Shown one piece after another: positions 35,738-46,612 of a DNA stretch of 64,000 bases (position 1 is its first letter; each line of letters opens with the position of its first letter). The stretch spans positions 77,763,884 through 77,827,883 of the forward strand of contig CM043944.1 in the NCBI GenBank assembly GCA_014529385.2, in the 5' to 3' direction. The notes beneath the pieces are model-generated. The model saw nothing but the letters and a program-made list of their open reading frames with translations. It did no database searches and was not told the origin of the DNA. This stretch comes from Adiantum capillus-veneris. Lineage: Eukaryota > Streptophyta > Polypodiopsida > Polypodiales > Pteridaceae. Made by a program: the position numbers and the translations under genes.

Positions 35738-35841
35738 CTTGTTGTCCCTTGAATGCTGCATCAGCTACTACTATATCTCCCATCTCAAAAGCTTGAATGC
35801 CCAACTTGGTGGCCAACTCCATTGATATGAAGTTAAGAGTA
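35738..35841 (-). pseudogene. inserted gypsy D protease scrap
   Basis: About 105 bp matching the protease region at 20408-20520, placed between truncated gag and the truncated LTR. Left join shares AGGC, right join shares GAGCC with both parents. This is a microhomology-mediated join. Confidence 0.85.
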
Positions 35842-37279
35842 GAGCCGGTCCCCCTCCAATAGGCATTTGTATTATGATTTCTCCCATTAAGAGAGACTTG
35901 TTACAATACAATCTTTGTGTTTCTTGTGACCTAGGTGATGTAATGAATATGGAAAGCTTCATGCATCACAAACATAACATAAACTTGAAGAAAGCTTTAA
36001 CTATCCCAAGCCTCAGTCCCAAGACCTCAAACACCTTTGAAGGTGGAGAGAGGTAGCAGGGAACGAGGGTAGGGAAGAGGAAGAAAAAACATTTCGTAGG
36101 AGAAAGAATTAGTTCCTCACTTATCATAACTCTTGTTGCTAGCATACATAATAGCATAGTAATGAAGAAGAAGGAGATGGCAAGCTTAAGCATTGAAGCA
36201 TGGCTCTTGGTTGGATTTGCACTCCATATCCAAGAGTGTTGGTGTAGGCTCTCAAAATCTACTTGCTTGGAGAAGGAGAGGGAGCTCTTGCACTTTGCAT
36301 AGCACACAATGAGAGTGTTTGTGAGTGTGTGTGGGTGAGTATACCCCCTAAGCAACCTCCTAGCTTGCTTGGGTCGACCCCCCCTTGTAGCTCATTCTTG
36401 AAGCTCATTGGACCCCTCCAGGCCTAGCCAATCACAAGCATGAGGCATTACAAGCAGCAAGGGTAGCCTTGAGACAAGTGTCCCCCTTTCCCCTTTGAGA
36501 GAGAGGGCTAGATAAATGCTAAATCAATTAATTAAATCTCCTAAATTATTATTGGACCCCTTGGGTGGCCAACCAATAGGCTTTAGGCACACCATGAGGG
36601 CAACATGAGAAGGAACTTGACAAGTGTCCCTTTTGCTTTATTTGTACCATGCATGCCTTGTGTGAGTGTGTGGGTGTTCTCTCTCATCCCCCCTCATGTA
36701 GGGCTCGCCCCCTCCTTGTAGGGATTGAATCTTTGAATTTTTGACAGCTCAAGCCCCTCATGCATAGGCCCAGTTCCCACCACAATCTTTGCTCATAAGC
36801 ACTTTAAGCTTGGGTTGGGTTCTCACCTCAAGTGCAACCTTAGCATCTCAAGCATGCCAAGCACCTCAATCATCTCAATAATTAAGCACCTCAAGCATAT
36901 CAAGCACCCTAATCATCAAGCACCTCAAGCACCTTAGTCATCAAGCATGACAAGCAGGACAAGCACCTCGAGCTGGGTTGGGTTCCCGCGCCTCAAGCTT
37001 AGCCCTAGCTTACCTAAGGTCAAAGGTCTTTTACACACATTATTGGAGGTCTTCAATGAAGCTAATCCTAAGGTTTTATGCTCCATTTGTTAGACTTGCT
37101 CTTTGATAGACCATCTCTCATTTGGGCCCCTTTACTATTGGCCCCGTGTTGAGATAGATCTATAAGCACATGTCTATATCTTAACACTTGTTCCCGTTTA
37201 TTCTCCCACATTAAGTGATCAATTTAATATGAGAAAATCATTTGGGTTGGTTAGATATTAGATATTAGATTTTTTGACA
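35842..37279 (-). repeat. gypsy D LTR 3 (truncated)
   Basis: Begins inside the LTR at GAGCCGGTCC and runs to TTTTTTGACA, next to copia A at 37280. About 200 bp of the LTR end plus primer site and leader are gone. The minisatellite is at about 36840-36970. Confidence 0.9.
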
Positions 37280-39344
37280 GGCTGTTTCGCATATGCTTTG
37301 GTGCCACAAATACAGCGCAGAAAATTGTATGATAAGGCTGTCAAATGTATTTTTGTTGGTTATTGTGCTGAAAGCAAAGTTTACAGGTTGTATCATTCGC
37401 AAACAAAACGTATTCTGGTTTCATAGGATGTAGTGTTTGTGGAAGATTCTGTTCAGCCCTTGTTGTCATGTACTAGAGACAGTAATGTAAGCCCACATGA
37501 CATTTATTACACTTTGTTGCCTCTTTTCAGTGGTGGAAATATGAATGTAAGTTCCAATGAGGCAAATGTACAACCTATGGGGGTTTCTGAAAATGTTATT
37601 GGTCAGCCTATTAATGATGCAGATGTACATGATGTACTTGATGAGGAAAGGGCTGAAAATGAGCAGGCTAGAGGTATGCCAAAATGGCTGGTGCACACTT
37701 TGCGCGACAGTAAATTGGATGCACCTTTGTCTAGTCGTACTCGTTCAACATCTCACCATGCATCTTATGCATCAGATTGTTGTGCTTTGGCTGTCTCTAG
37801 CTTACATGATGTTGAGGAGCCTCTGTCTTTTGATGAAGCACAAAATTCAAAAAATTGGATGGCTGCCAATATGATGCACTTATAGAAAATGACACATGGA
37901 ATTTATGTGATTTGCCTCCTGGAAAAAACGCCATTGGTACGAAGTGGGTTTACAAGTTGAAATGCAAGCCGGATGGTGAGATCGATCGCCATAAGGCTCG
38001 ACTTGTTGCAAAGGGTTATGCACTGCAAAAAGGCATAGATTATGAAGAAACCTTTGCTCCCACTTGTCGTATGACTACTGTGCGTTTTCTATGTGCATTG
38101 GCATCTCATTTTGGTTGGGATGTGCATCAATCAGACATTGTTACTGCTTTCTTGAATGGTGACATATTTGAGGAAGTTTATGTAACGGAGCCTCGCGGTT
38201 TTGTCATAAGAGGACAAGAGGAAAAACTGTGCAGATGTAAGAAGGCTTTGTATGGGTTGAAGCAATCTCCTTGTGCTTGGTATGAGAAAGTTGACACTCA
38301 TTTGGTCAAATGAGGCTTTCGTAAACAGTCCAACAGAAAGCACATGATATGTAAAGCGTGAGGGTGATGTACTTCTGATTGTGGTTCTTTATGTCGATGA
38401 TTTGCTGATCACTGGACCAAATGAGAGACATATTGTTGAATTTAAGTCTGATTTGAATGCTACTTTCAAGATGAAAGATTTGGGGATGTTGCATCATTAC
38501 TTGGGTATACAGTTTAAGCAGTGTGATGGTGGTATTGCCTTGTGTCAGAAAAGTTACATAGAGACATTGCTATGTAAGTTTGGACTTGAGGATTGCAAAC
38601 CTATTGCCACTCCCATGGAAACAGGTTTGAAGTGGAGTCTACATGATTCTGGCGATCCTGCTGATGTCACTCTTTATCAGACTGTTGTTGGCTACCTCAT
38701 TTATGTATGCAACACGAGGCCGGATATTCAGTTTGCAGTCTCACAGGTCAGCAGATTTATGCATAGCCCAGGGTCTAAGCATTGGCAGGCTCTCAAGAGG
38801 ATTTTCCGCTGCCTTAGTGGTACTTTACGTCTTGGCTTTTTTTATCCCAAGGGGGGATCATTGCCGCAAGACTTACATGCTTTTTTGGACTCACATTGGG
38901 TTGGTTGTTTTGACACGCGAGTGTCCACAAGTGGTTTTTTTTTCATGCTGGGCAGTTCATGTATATCATGGTTGAGCAAGAAGAAAACTACTGTGGCCAC
39001 TTCGAGGTGTGAGGGTGAGTACAAGGCAGTCTTCACAGCTACGAATGAGTGTGTATGGCTTAGACGCCTTATGGCTGATTTGGGTGTCGGACATGACACT
39101 ACCAACAATCTACACTGACACTCAGAGCGCATTGGCAGTTGCGAGGAACCCAATTTTTCATGTTCGCACAAAGCACATTGAGTTGCATTACCACTATGTT
39201 AGGGAGAGGCTCTCAGCAGGAGATATCAGCTTGGCTTATGTGCCAACACAGGACAACCTTGCAGATCTCTTCACAAAGGTATTGTCTCGTGAGAAGCTTG
39301 AAGCTTTCCGTAAAGCTTTGGGCTTACTCCCCTTTGTGGACTGA
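37280..39344 (+). pseudogene. copia A integrase end-reverse transcriptase-RNase H (first copy, broken)
   Basis: Resumes A pol after the gypsy D array. Integrase C-terminal region includes KAVKCIFVGYCAESK and RILVS followed by TAG. RT has NAIGTKWVYKLKCKPDGEID, HQSDIVTAFLNGDIFEEVYV, KALYGLKQSP and the active site VVLYVDDLLITG. RNase H has AFLDSHWVGCFDTRVSTSG and KHIELHYHYVRERL, with a terminal QDNLADLFTKVLSREKLEAF and stop at 39342-39344. Breaks: a small deletion after NWMAA (about 37865), a stop and frameshift near 38310-38380, and a frameshift near 39110. The D of the first RNase H motif is followed by SHW where the second copy and F have SDW. Confidence 0.9.
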
Positions 39345-39402
39345 TCATGTCCTCAGGGCATGACACTTCCCTTTACTCATGTGCCAGATCTCGTTCACCA
39401 CA

Positions 39403-40096
39403 TCCTGCTAATGTCACTCTTTACCAAATTGCTATTGGCTACCTCATTTATGTATGAAACACGAGGCCAAATATTCAGTTTGCAGTCTCACAAGTCAACA
39501 GATTTATGCATAGCCCAGGGTCTAAGCATTGGCAGGCTGTCAAGAGGATTTTCCGCTACCTTAGTGGCACTTTACATCTTGGCTTGTTTTATCCCAAGGG
39601 GGGGATCATTGCCGCCAGACTTACATGCTTTTTTGGACTCAGATTGGGCTGGTTGTTTTGACACGCGAGTGTCCACAAGTGGGTTTGGTTTCATGCTTGG
39701 TAGTTCATGTATATCATGGTTGAGCAAGAAGAAACCTACTGTGGCCACTTTGAGTTGTGAGACTGAGTACAAGGCAGTCTTCACAGCTACGGTTGACTGT
39801 GCATGGCTCAGACACCTTATGGTGGCTGATTTGGGTGTTGGACAGGACACTGCCAACACTATCTACACTGACAGTCAAAGTGCATTGGCAGTTGCAAGGA
39901 ACCCAGTTTTTCATGCTTCACAAAGAACATTGAGGTGCATTACCACTATGTCAGGGAGAGGCTCTCAGCAAGAGAGATCAGCTTGGCTTATGTGCCAACA
40001 CAAGATAACCTTGCAGATCTTTTCACAAAGGCATTGTCTCGTGAGAAGCTTGAAGCTTTCTGCAAAGCTTTGGGCTTCCTCCCCTTTGTGGACTGA
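39403..40096 (+). pseudogene. copia A second RNase H copy (tandem, F-like)
   Basis: A second version of the RT end and RNase H follows the first stop codon, starting at GCTAATGTCACTCTTTACCA (compare 38660) and ending at the same downstream block before the polypurine tract. It shares variants with element F and not with the first copy, such as TATGAAACACGAGG, SDWAGCFDTRVSTSG, VDCAWLRHLMVADLG and HASQRTLRC (a frameshifted HxxTKHIE block). The duplication is therefore between related copies, not a simple repeat of itself. Confidence 0.88.
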
Positions 40097-40160
40097 TCAT
40101 GTCCTTAAGGCATGGCACTTCCCTTTACTCATGTGCCAGCTCTTGTTCACCGCATCACTC

Positions 40161-40171
40161 CAGGGGGGATT
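40161..40171 (+). other. polypurine tract of copia A
   Basis: CAGGGGGGATT immediately before the 3' LTR; F carries the same tract in inverse orientation at 51846-51856. Confidence 0.85.
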
Positions 40172-40397
40172 TGTTACCATATACATGTGGTAGTGATGTG
40201 TGTGAACACACTAGGACCGCCGGGCATTTTTTCCCTCTTTAGAAGGTTTTTCCCCCCGAGCATTGTATATACGCCCATCACTCTAGGGCTATCTATCTTT
40301 CCATAGCACACTAAGTAACACATTGTCCATTGTGTGCCTTGAGCTTCCATCATCTTGTCCAAGCTGTGTGTGTTTCTCTGCAACCCTAATTCCAACA
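40172..40397 (+). repeat. copia A 3' LTR
   Basis: TGTTACCATATACATGTGG to ATTCCAACA, 226 bp, roughly a dozen substitutions and indels from the 5' LTR. Confidence 0.93.
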
Positions 40398-42705
40398 GAG
40401 CTAGGCCTAACCATGCCCTTCTCAACTAACTCATGTACTTGCCGCATAATCTCCTCTTGTTGAGCTCGAGAAACTCTATAAGGAGGTTTGTTAGGCGGTG
40501 AACTTCCTGGAAGAAGTTCAATTGCATGGTGATCATTGCCTCGTTTAGGAGGTAGCTCACAAGGAATGTACTCAACAAAGACATCTTGAAACCCCTTGAG
40601 AAAATTGGATAACTCTAATTCCTTTTGATTGTGTATATTTTCTTTTGCTAAAACATTAGGTTCATTTTGAGAATCTTTAACAAAAATCATGTACACAAAA
40701 ATAGAGCTCTTTATTGACTTGTTGAAAGCTTGTGTATGTACAATGGGTATAGTGTTACCCATTTCCTTAGCATCTATATACATATCTTTTTCCCTGAACT
40801 TAAAGGAGATTCTCCTTTTAGGGAATTTAACATTGGCAGCCATGCGATCATACCATGGTGCCCCTAGGATTACATCCTCAAGCTTGAGAGGAGAGATAAA
40901 GAAGTCCTCTTTGTCCACATAGCTTTGGACATGGAGCCTCAATTTCCGATTAAGGGAGTGACTGAAGCTTCTTGTCCCTTGAAAACATCGTCTACGGGTA
41001 GGACATCTCCCATCTCATAGGCTTGTATGCCTAGCTTGGTGGCCAACTCTATAGATATAAAATTGTGAGTAGAACCAGGGTCAAAGAGAATAAAAGCATC
41101 ATGTTCTCTTACCTTTCCCCAAGCATGGCATAGAGGAGATCCTTTGTGGTGAATTTCCTCCTCTTACATTTCGACCAAGGTGGCTCTAGGAGGTTCATGG
41201 CGGGTGTTCTTTTGGGGACAAGCGTGGTACGCATGCCCTTGCTCACTACACTTGAAACAACAGTTATCCTTGTGATAATGCTCAAGATCTTCAGGAGAGA
41301 GTTTATTTTTGCCTTTATAAACTCCCTTCTCTTTGACTTTGTTGAAGTTGCGCTTAGGAGACTTTTGGACATTGTCCTTCCCCTTAGACACACTAGAACC
41401 CTTGTTTTCTGTGGGTTTAGAATTTCTTTTAGCCCCCATTTGGAAATTGATTCGAGAGACCACCATAGTACGGTGTATAACCGCCGATATGGTGCGCGCC
41501 TTTGGGAGTTGACATAATATGCCATTTCTTTAGTTAAGCCCGCACAAAACTGCTGCTTTTGCTCTCCAAAATCCAACTTTTTGAAGACAGTGGATTTGAT
41601 TTGTAGGTCCCAAAACTTGTCTACATATTTGTGAATGGATTCATAGGGAGAGAGCTTCAAGCTTCGCCATTCGGTGAGTACTTTGTCTTTGGCATTGGTG
41701 GCCAAAAACTGCTTCATAATGGAAGATCTTAAAGATTTCCATGTTCGTGGAGCTTCACCGTTTGCCCATAGGCTAGACCACCATTGTCTGGCAGACTTTT
41801 GAAAGTGCATAGCTACATGGCGTAGCTTAGAGGACTCCGTGAAGCCCTCATCTCCAAACGCCGCATCAAATTGTTGGATAAAGCCCAAGACTTTGTCTGT
41901 AGCACCAAAAGTGCCATTGTAGGTAAGAAAAGATATGCTCTTCCCTCCCTCTTTGAACTTCTTGAGCTTGGATGACCTTTTCCACGTGGCATATGATTTC
42001 CTATGGCCTCTTCTTTTTGATGGTTCAAAGGTTGCACCATCACTTTCTTCAGAAGATGAAGCATTTGAGGAAGATGGAGAAGAGGGTGACCTATTTCTCG
42101 CCTTTTTCTTGCCTTGATCTTTGTTGTCTTCACCATCACATTCATAAGAGGAAGAGGATGAAGAAGATGGAGAAGAGGGTGTCCTCTTTCTCGCCTTTTT
42201 CTTCCCTTGCTTTTTGTCATCCCTCTTTGAAGTATGGTGTGGAGAAGTATGCGATGGTCTCCTCCGTTTTGGAGGTGATGGAGAGCGTTTAGCCCGCCGT
42301 CTTCGTGGAGCCATCTCCGTCGAGGTGGTGGGAGACTCACTTGTTTCTTGTTCCTTCGGTGAAGGCTCTTGAATTCTCCTTTGAGAAGGAGATGTGTCAT
42401 CAAGGAGAAAATTTTTGAGCCCTTCATAGAGATCCTCTTCTTCTTCCTGAATTAGAGAGAGAGCTCTTTTGGAAGTCTCGCAAGGAGGCTTCCTAGGTGT
42501 TCTCTCGTCATGGTGGGGAGCTTGGAGAATCCCATGAGCAAAAAAGTTGCCGTTGCACTTCACTTTGGAGGGATGGATTACCCATGGATTGTTGAAGCCT
42601 AGAAACAAGATAGTTAACAAGCATCGGGGCATCATTAGTAGCTTGCTCATTAGCAAAATCAAAGTTATCAACACTAATTTCACTCTCTTTACTATTGTCA
42701 TCCAT
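40398..42705 (-). pseudogene. gypsy B gag-protease-RT N-terminus (broken)
   Basis: Gag starts at ATG 42705 (MDDNSKESEIS). A frameshift near 42530 is followed by a long Lys/Arg/Ser-rich region (about 41990-42310) and the Gag domain ([34 protein letters not shown]). A second frameshift lies near 41500, then the CCHC knuckle CFKCSEQGHAYHAC (about 41240-41280). Protease (AFILFDPGSTHNFIS-like, about 41040-41100) has a frameshift near 40940. RT begins with [20 protein letters not shown] and stops at KGMVRPSS, where copia A is inserted. The rest of pol is at 13544-16165. Confidence 0.88.
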
Positions 42706-43107
42706 TCTAACAACTTTTAGGTGTACTTTGGAACTTCAAGCCCTAGTTGCTACTCCTCTTTACCCCTTTAGAAAAAGCACTCAAGCTACTGTACCCATGG
42801 CTCGAACACCATTAATTGCAAGGAATAGAAGAGAGGGTCGTTCAACACCAAAATAGCACCGACTCCTGTCAAGTTTCTAATAGCTCAATAGTGGTTAAGC
42901 CATAGGGAAGCCTCGTAGGACTCCACTATTAAGACCATAGCTCTCGACGGTGATGCCCCGTTAACTGCACAAAGGCAGGCACACTGCAAGGCTGAAAAAT
43001 CCCTATTCTACTTACTCACATGCAATTAATAGTACCAACCATTTATAGCTAGCTTGAGAACCTCTCTTCTTGAGCAAGAAAAGAGAAACCTTGTGCTCTG
43101 ATACCAA
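42706..43107 (-). other. gypsy B leader and primer binding site
   Basis: Noncoding leader. The minus-strand TGGTATCAGAGC (43095-43106) lies one base from the LTR and is a perfect tRNA-Met primer site. Confidence 0.88.
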
Positions 43108-44701
43108 TGTAACATTTAATGGCCTAGAAACTAGTGTGTAGCGGAAAATAGCATGAACATAGCGAGCATTTCATTAGAATAGATTCCTAGTGAGATTAAC
43201 AAGAGTGCTTGGGTGGAGAGAGCAACAGAAAGCATAACACCTAGTTAGATAGCATGAACAATACTTCCAAAGAGAGAAATTAAGAAATTGACAATAGTTG
43301 AGGACCGGATTTGCATGGAGCCCGGTCCCCCCTCCAAAAGGCTTTGTATTATGATTTCTCCCATCAAGAGAGACATTTTACAATACAATTTCTTGTGTTC
43401 CTTCAATACGAGCTAGTGCAATGAAGATGGAAACTTCACGCACTAAGAAAAACACTGATGAAACACAACATCAATTCCCTCACGGTCTCAGACCCAAGAC
43501 CTCACGCACCTTCGAAGATGGTGAGAGCTAGCAGGGTATGAGAGTAGATTGAGAGGAAGGAGTATTCTTACGAGAAAGATGTACATCTCCTCACATAATC
43601 ACTCATATTAGCATAGCTTAGCTTAGTAATTAGCATGGTAGAGGAGATGAGCATGCATTGAAGCTTGGCCCTTGTTTGGATTTGCATCACAAAGCCAAGA
43701 GTTGTTGGTGTAAGCCTCCCTTCTCACAGGCTTGGAGTAGGTGGTAAGCTTTCCATTAAAGCTTGAGAAGGAGAGAGAGTCTTCTTTGCTTCACACATAA
43801 GATTGTGTGAGTGTGTGTGTGTGTGTGTGATAATTCCTTGCAAAAATCAGCCCCCTCTCTCTATTGGTCGACCCCTCTTCCTATTTGCTCTTGCTACAGT
43901 CCTATTGGACCTCCCCAGGACTAGCCAATGGGAATTAAGCAGTATAAGTGATAGCCTTCTGACATGTGTCCCCCTTTCCCCTTTTGTGAGAGCTTTAGGT
44001 AATTAATAAATGTAACTAAACTCTCATTGGACCTCTTTGCCTCCTGGCCAATAGGAATCAGGCAAGCCATTGGGTTGTTGAATGCTCGTTGGTCCCCTTG
44101 GGAGACTGTCCAATAGTCTTCTAGAGAGCTTAATTTCTATTGGTTCTTTTATTAAGTGTTTTTAAATTAATTAAAGTAGATTTACTCTAGCTTAATTTTC
44201 ATTGGTCCACCTCCAAGGCCATCCAATAGGAATTGGGTACACCTTGTGGACATCTGGGCTAGGGAGCTGACATGTGTCCCTCTTTCCCCTTGTGTACAAA
44301 GGGAGCTTGTGTGTGTGTGTGGGTGTTTCTCTCTCATCTCCTACTTCATGGGCTCGCCCCTCCTATGCAGGGCTTGACAAAGACTTTTTGGGATACACAC
44401 AAAGCATCCAATTCCCCTAATGTTTGACCTTTGGACACAACCTTTAAATTTTGGAACCTTAGCATTTTGGAAGTCTTAATGGGTTGAACCTTAGGGTCTT
44501 TTGAGCCCATTAATGCACATAGCTCTTTTGCAGATGGACCCCCTTTGGATCCCTATTTTCCCTCCTTTGGATCTCTACTGTGGCCAGTCTGCTAGCTTAA
44601 CCAATATTCTAGCTTTTTCTCCCTTGGCACTTCCCCATATTAAAAGATCATTTTAACATGAGAAAATCATTTAGGAGAATTAGATATTGATTATTATGAC
44701 A
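43108..44701 (-). repeat. gypsy B 5' LTR
   Basis: TGTAACATTTAATGG to TTATTATGACA on plus, 1594 bp. Contains TG tracts (about 43806-43830, 44309-44321) and ATTGG...CCAAT modules (about 43905-44235). Confidence 0.92.
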
Positions 44702-44708
44702 CTTGACA

Positions 44709-44720
44709 TGGTATCAGAGC
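44709..44720 (+). other. primer binding site of copia C
   Basis: TGGTATCAGAGC directly after the rejoined C LTR end (44702-44708). The leader that follows, GAGGAGCTTGGAGCAGCAAG, matches 8960 onward. Confidence 0.9.
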
Positions 44721-45127
44721 CTGGTTGTGTCTGAGGAGCTTGGAGCAGCAAGCATGAGCAGCCTAAGAAGCGGCTTCGCTATTCCCGGGAGCCATCGTTC
44801 AAAGATCTTCGATTGAGGTAATTCCTTTTGGAAATTGTGCGTTTTTCGGTTATATTCACTCCTTTGGACATCGATTGTGCAGCTAGATTTTCATCTCGGA
44901 TGCGTTTTGACCCTTGTTTTGGAGTTAAAGTGCATTCGCATGCAGAATTGCTAAAGTTTTGAATTTTGCAGATCTACATATTGGTGGTGCAGAAAGCTTC
45001 GGTTCAGCTGCAATGTGCACACACTCTTTATCATAGTGAAACAAGTATATGTACAAAGATTGTGGTTACAAATAGTAACTAACTAGTTTTAGCAGGTTGC
45101 TCACAAACTTTGTGAAGGGTTGGAAAC

Positions 45128-45958
45128 ATGTTGTCCAACAATGATGGGCTTAAACAGATTGTGAGTAAGAAGCTAGACAAGAACAAATTTCATGCTTGGA
45201 AGTTCATAATGATCAACTTTCTATCGGTAAAGGTTATTGAAATTACATTAATGGAGAGCATGAGACACCACCACCATTACCAGAGGAAGGTGCGAGTGCT
45301 CCACAAATAAAGACGTTTAAAGATTGGAACCAGGGAGGAGCTCAGAAGGTCATGTAATGGCTTTCTGTGAGTGTACAAAACACTATGATTGGGCATATAC
45401 AAGATGCTCATACCTCTGAGGAGACTTGGGACACTCTACTGTCATTGGATCTGACCAACACAAAGGCAAGGAAGTTGCAACTCAAGACTGAGCTGAACAA
45501 CTGTGCAGAAGAAAAACCTGTCTATCAATGCCTATTCGTTGAAGGTAAAGAACATATGTGCGTACTTGCATCAATTGGCGTTACATTCGATGATGATGAT
45601 AAAGTAGAAGTTTGTCTACGAGATTTGGATCCAAAATACAAACAATTTAAAATTGGCATCCATCTTTGAGAGAACATTCTCTCATTTATAGATTTGGTGT
45701 CCTTATTGATTGTGGAAGGGAAGGAACTTGAGGAAGACTCCTCTATGTAGGGTGAAAACAATTCTGAAAATGTCCTTTTCAACAACAGAGGAAGAGGAAG
45801 AGGATTGGTACAGGTTGTTGATGAGACCGAGGAAGAGGCAACCACCAAGCACAACAACAGAATAACAATCAGGGTTAAAACACAGGTGGTTGAGGAAACT
45901 TTTGAGGTAGGGGGAGTCCAAGAGTTCGTGGAAATGTGCAACACAATAATGCAGCTCA
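45128..45958 (+). pseudogene. copia C gag (truncated)
   Basis: Starts at ATG 45128 (MLSNNDGLKQIVSKKLDKNK, with AWKF following), continues after stops at about 45308 with the UBN2-type Gag core (HTSEETWDTLLSLD, TKARKLQLKTELNN), and ends in a charged RGRGRG-containing stretch (about 45785). A stop interrupts near 45668. The zinc knuckle, protease and most of integrase are missing because copia E enters at 45959 and the sequence beyond E resumes in late integrase. Confidence 0.85.
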
Positions 45959-46404
45959 TGTTAAGTATGGAGCCTGATTCATCTTAATATTATTTTTCAT
46001 CGGAATAGTATGGCCAAATGGCAGCCAAAAAGTGGTCGAAAAACGGCCGCTTGTTTGGTCGGTTGGCCGGTGGCCGATTTCAAAGGTAGACTTGTCTTCT
46101 CAAGGACGGCCACACATGGGCGGAGTCCGTTTGGACTTGTCTACACAAGGGTGGCTACACATGGCTTCCTCTCATGAGAGAGGGCAACCCTTTTGGCCTA
46201 TAAAAGGAGGCCATTTCTACACACATTTTGGTGTGTGAAGTTGATGCAACAAGGTGCCTTGCTTCACTCTCACCACCTCACACCCGGGAGCTTATTAAGG
46301 GTATAATCCCTTTGTAACATACTTCTTGTTTTAAATACTAAAGCCATTGAGTGGCTGCTTTCACGTGGATGTAGCTCACGTTGGGTGGACCACGTATATC
46401 GTGT

Positions 46405-46448
<44 letters not shown>

Positions 46449-46539
46449 CTACTCTATAATCTTTTGTGTGTGAAAATTTATCTCTCTCCATAAAGTAAGC
46501 TACTCAAAGATCTATTTAGCTATATCCTATTTCCTAACA
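45959..46539 (+). repeat. copia E 5' LTR
   Basis: Begins TGTTAAGTATGG and ends TTCCTAACA (TGTTA/TAACA inverted ends), 581 bp. A TATAAAA-like box lies at about 46199 and a (CT)n tract at about 46409-46443. Only one LTR exists, so the left boundary rests on the inverted ends and the position of the primer site. Confidence 0.75.
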
Positions 46540-46541
46540 AC

Positions 46542-46553
46542 TGGTATCAGAGC
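46542..46553 (+). other. primer binding site of copia E
   Basis: TGGTATCAGAGC, a perfect tRNA-Met site, two bases after the LTR. Confidence 0.92.
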
Positions 46554-46612
46554 AAGGTTTGCTCGTAGCTAAAGTATTTCAAGGAAATGATTTCTTGCAT
46601 TGAGTGGGAGTA

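Larger units (their letters stand above)
18775..37279 (-). mobile_element. tandem array of Ty3/gypsy D elements sharing LTRs
   Basis: Three LTRs in the same orientation (22398-23964; 29519-31267; 35842-37279, truncated) separate internal regions. Each full LTR serves as 5' LTR for the unit on its left and 3' LTR for the unit on its right: primer site on the low side, polypurine tract on the high side. The middle unit is complete (22398-31267, about 8.9 kb). The left unit lacks its 3' LTR and most of pol; the right one has lost the start of gag. Units are nearly identical and share the same damaging mutations, so they arose by duplication or unequal exchange of an already dead element. Confidence 0.9.
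16166..40397 (+). mobile_element. Ty1/copia element A, interrupted by gypsy D array
   Basis: LTRs of 228 and 226 bp (16166-16393; 40172-40397) with about a dozen differences, a primer site at 16396-16407, and a polypurine tract CAGGGGGGATT at 40161-40171. Gag-PR-INT lies at 16755-18774 and INT end-RT-RNase H at 37280-40096. The gypsy D array occupies 18775-37279. About 190 bp of A integrase, present in sister element F, is missing at the array boundary. The 3' part carries an extra RNase H copy. A and F share LTRs and proteins and are one family. Confidence 0.92.
11644..44701 (-). mobile_element. Ty3/gypsy chromovirus-like element B, interrupted by copia A
   Basis: LTRs at 11644-13193 (3') and 43108-44701 (5'), a perfect 5-bp duplication CTTGA, a tRNA-Met primer site at 43095-43106, and gag-PR-RT-RNaseH-IN order on the minus strand. 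Copia A (16166-40397) splits it inside RT just after the block encoding KGMVRPSS. The B protein sequence is closely related to D but distinct, as is its LTR, so the two are sister subfamilies. Frameshifts in gag, RNase H and integrase make it inactive. Confidence 0.92.
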
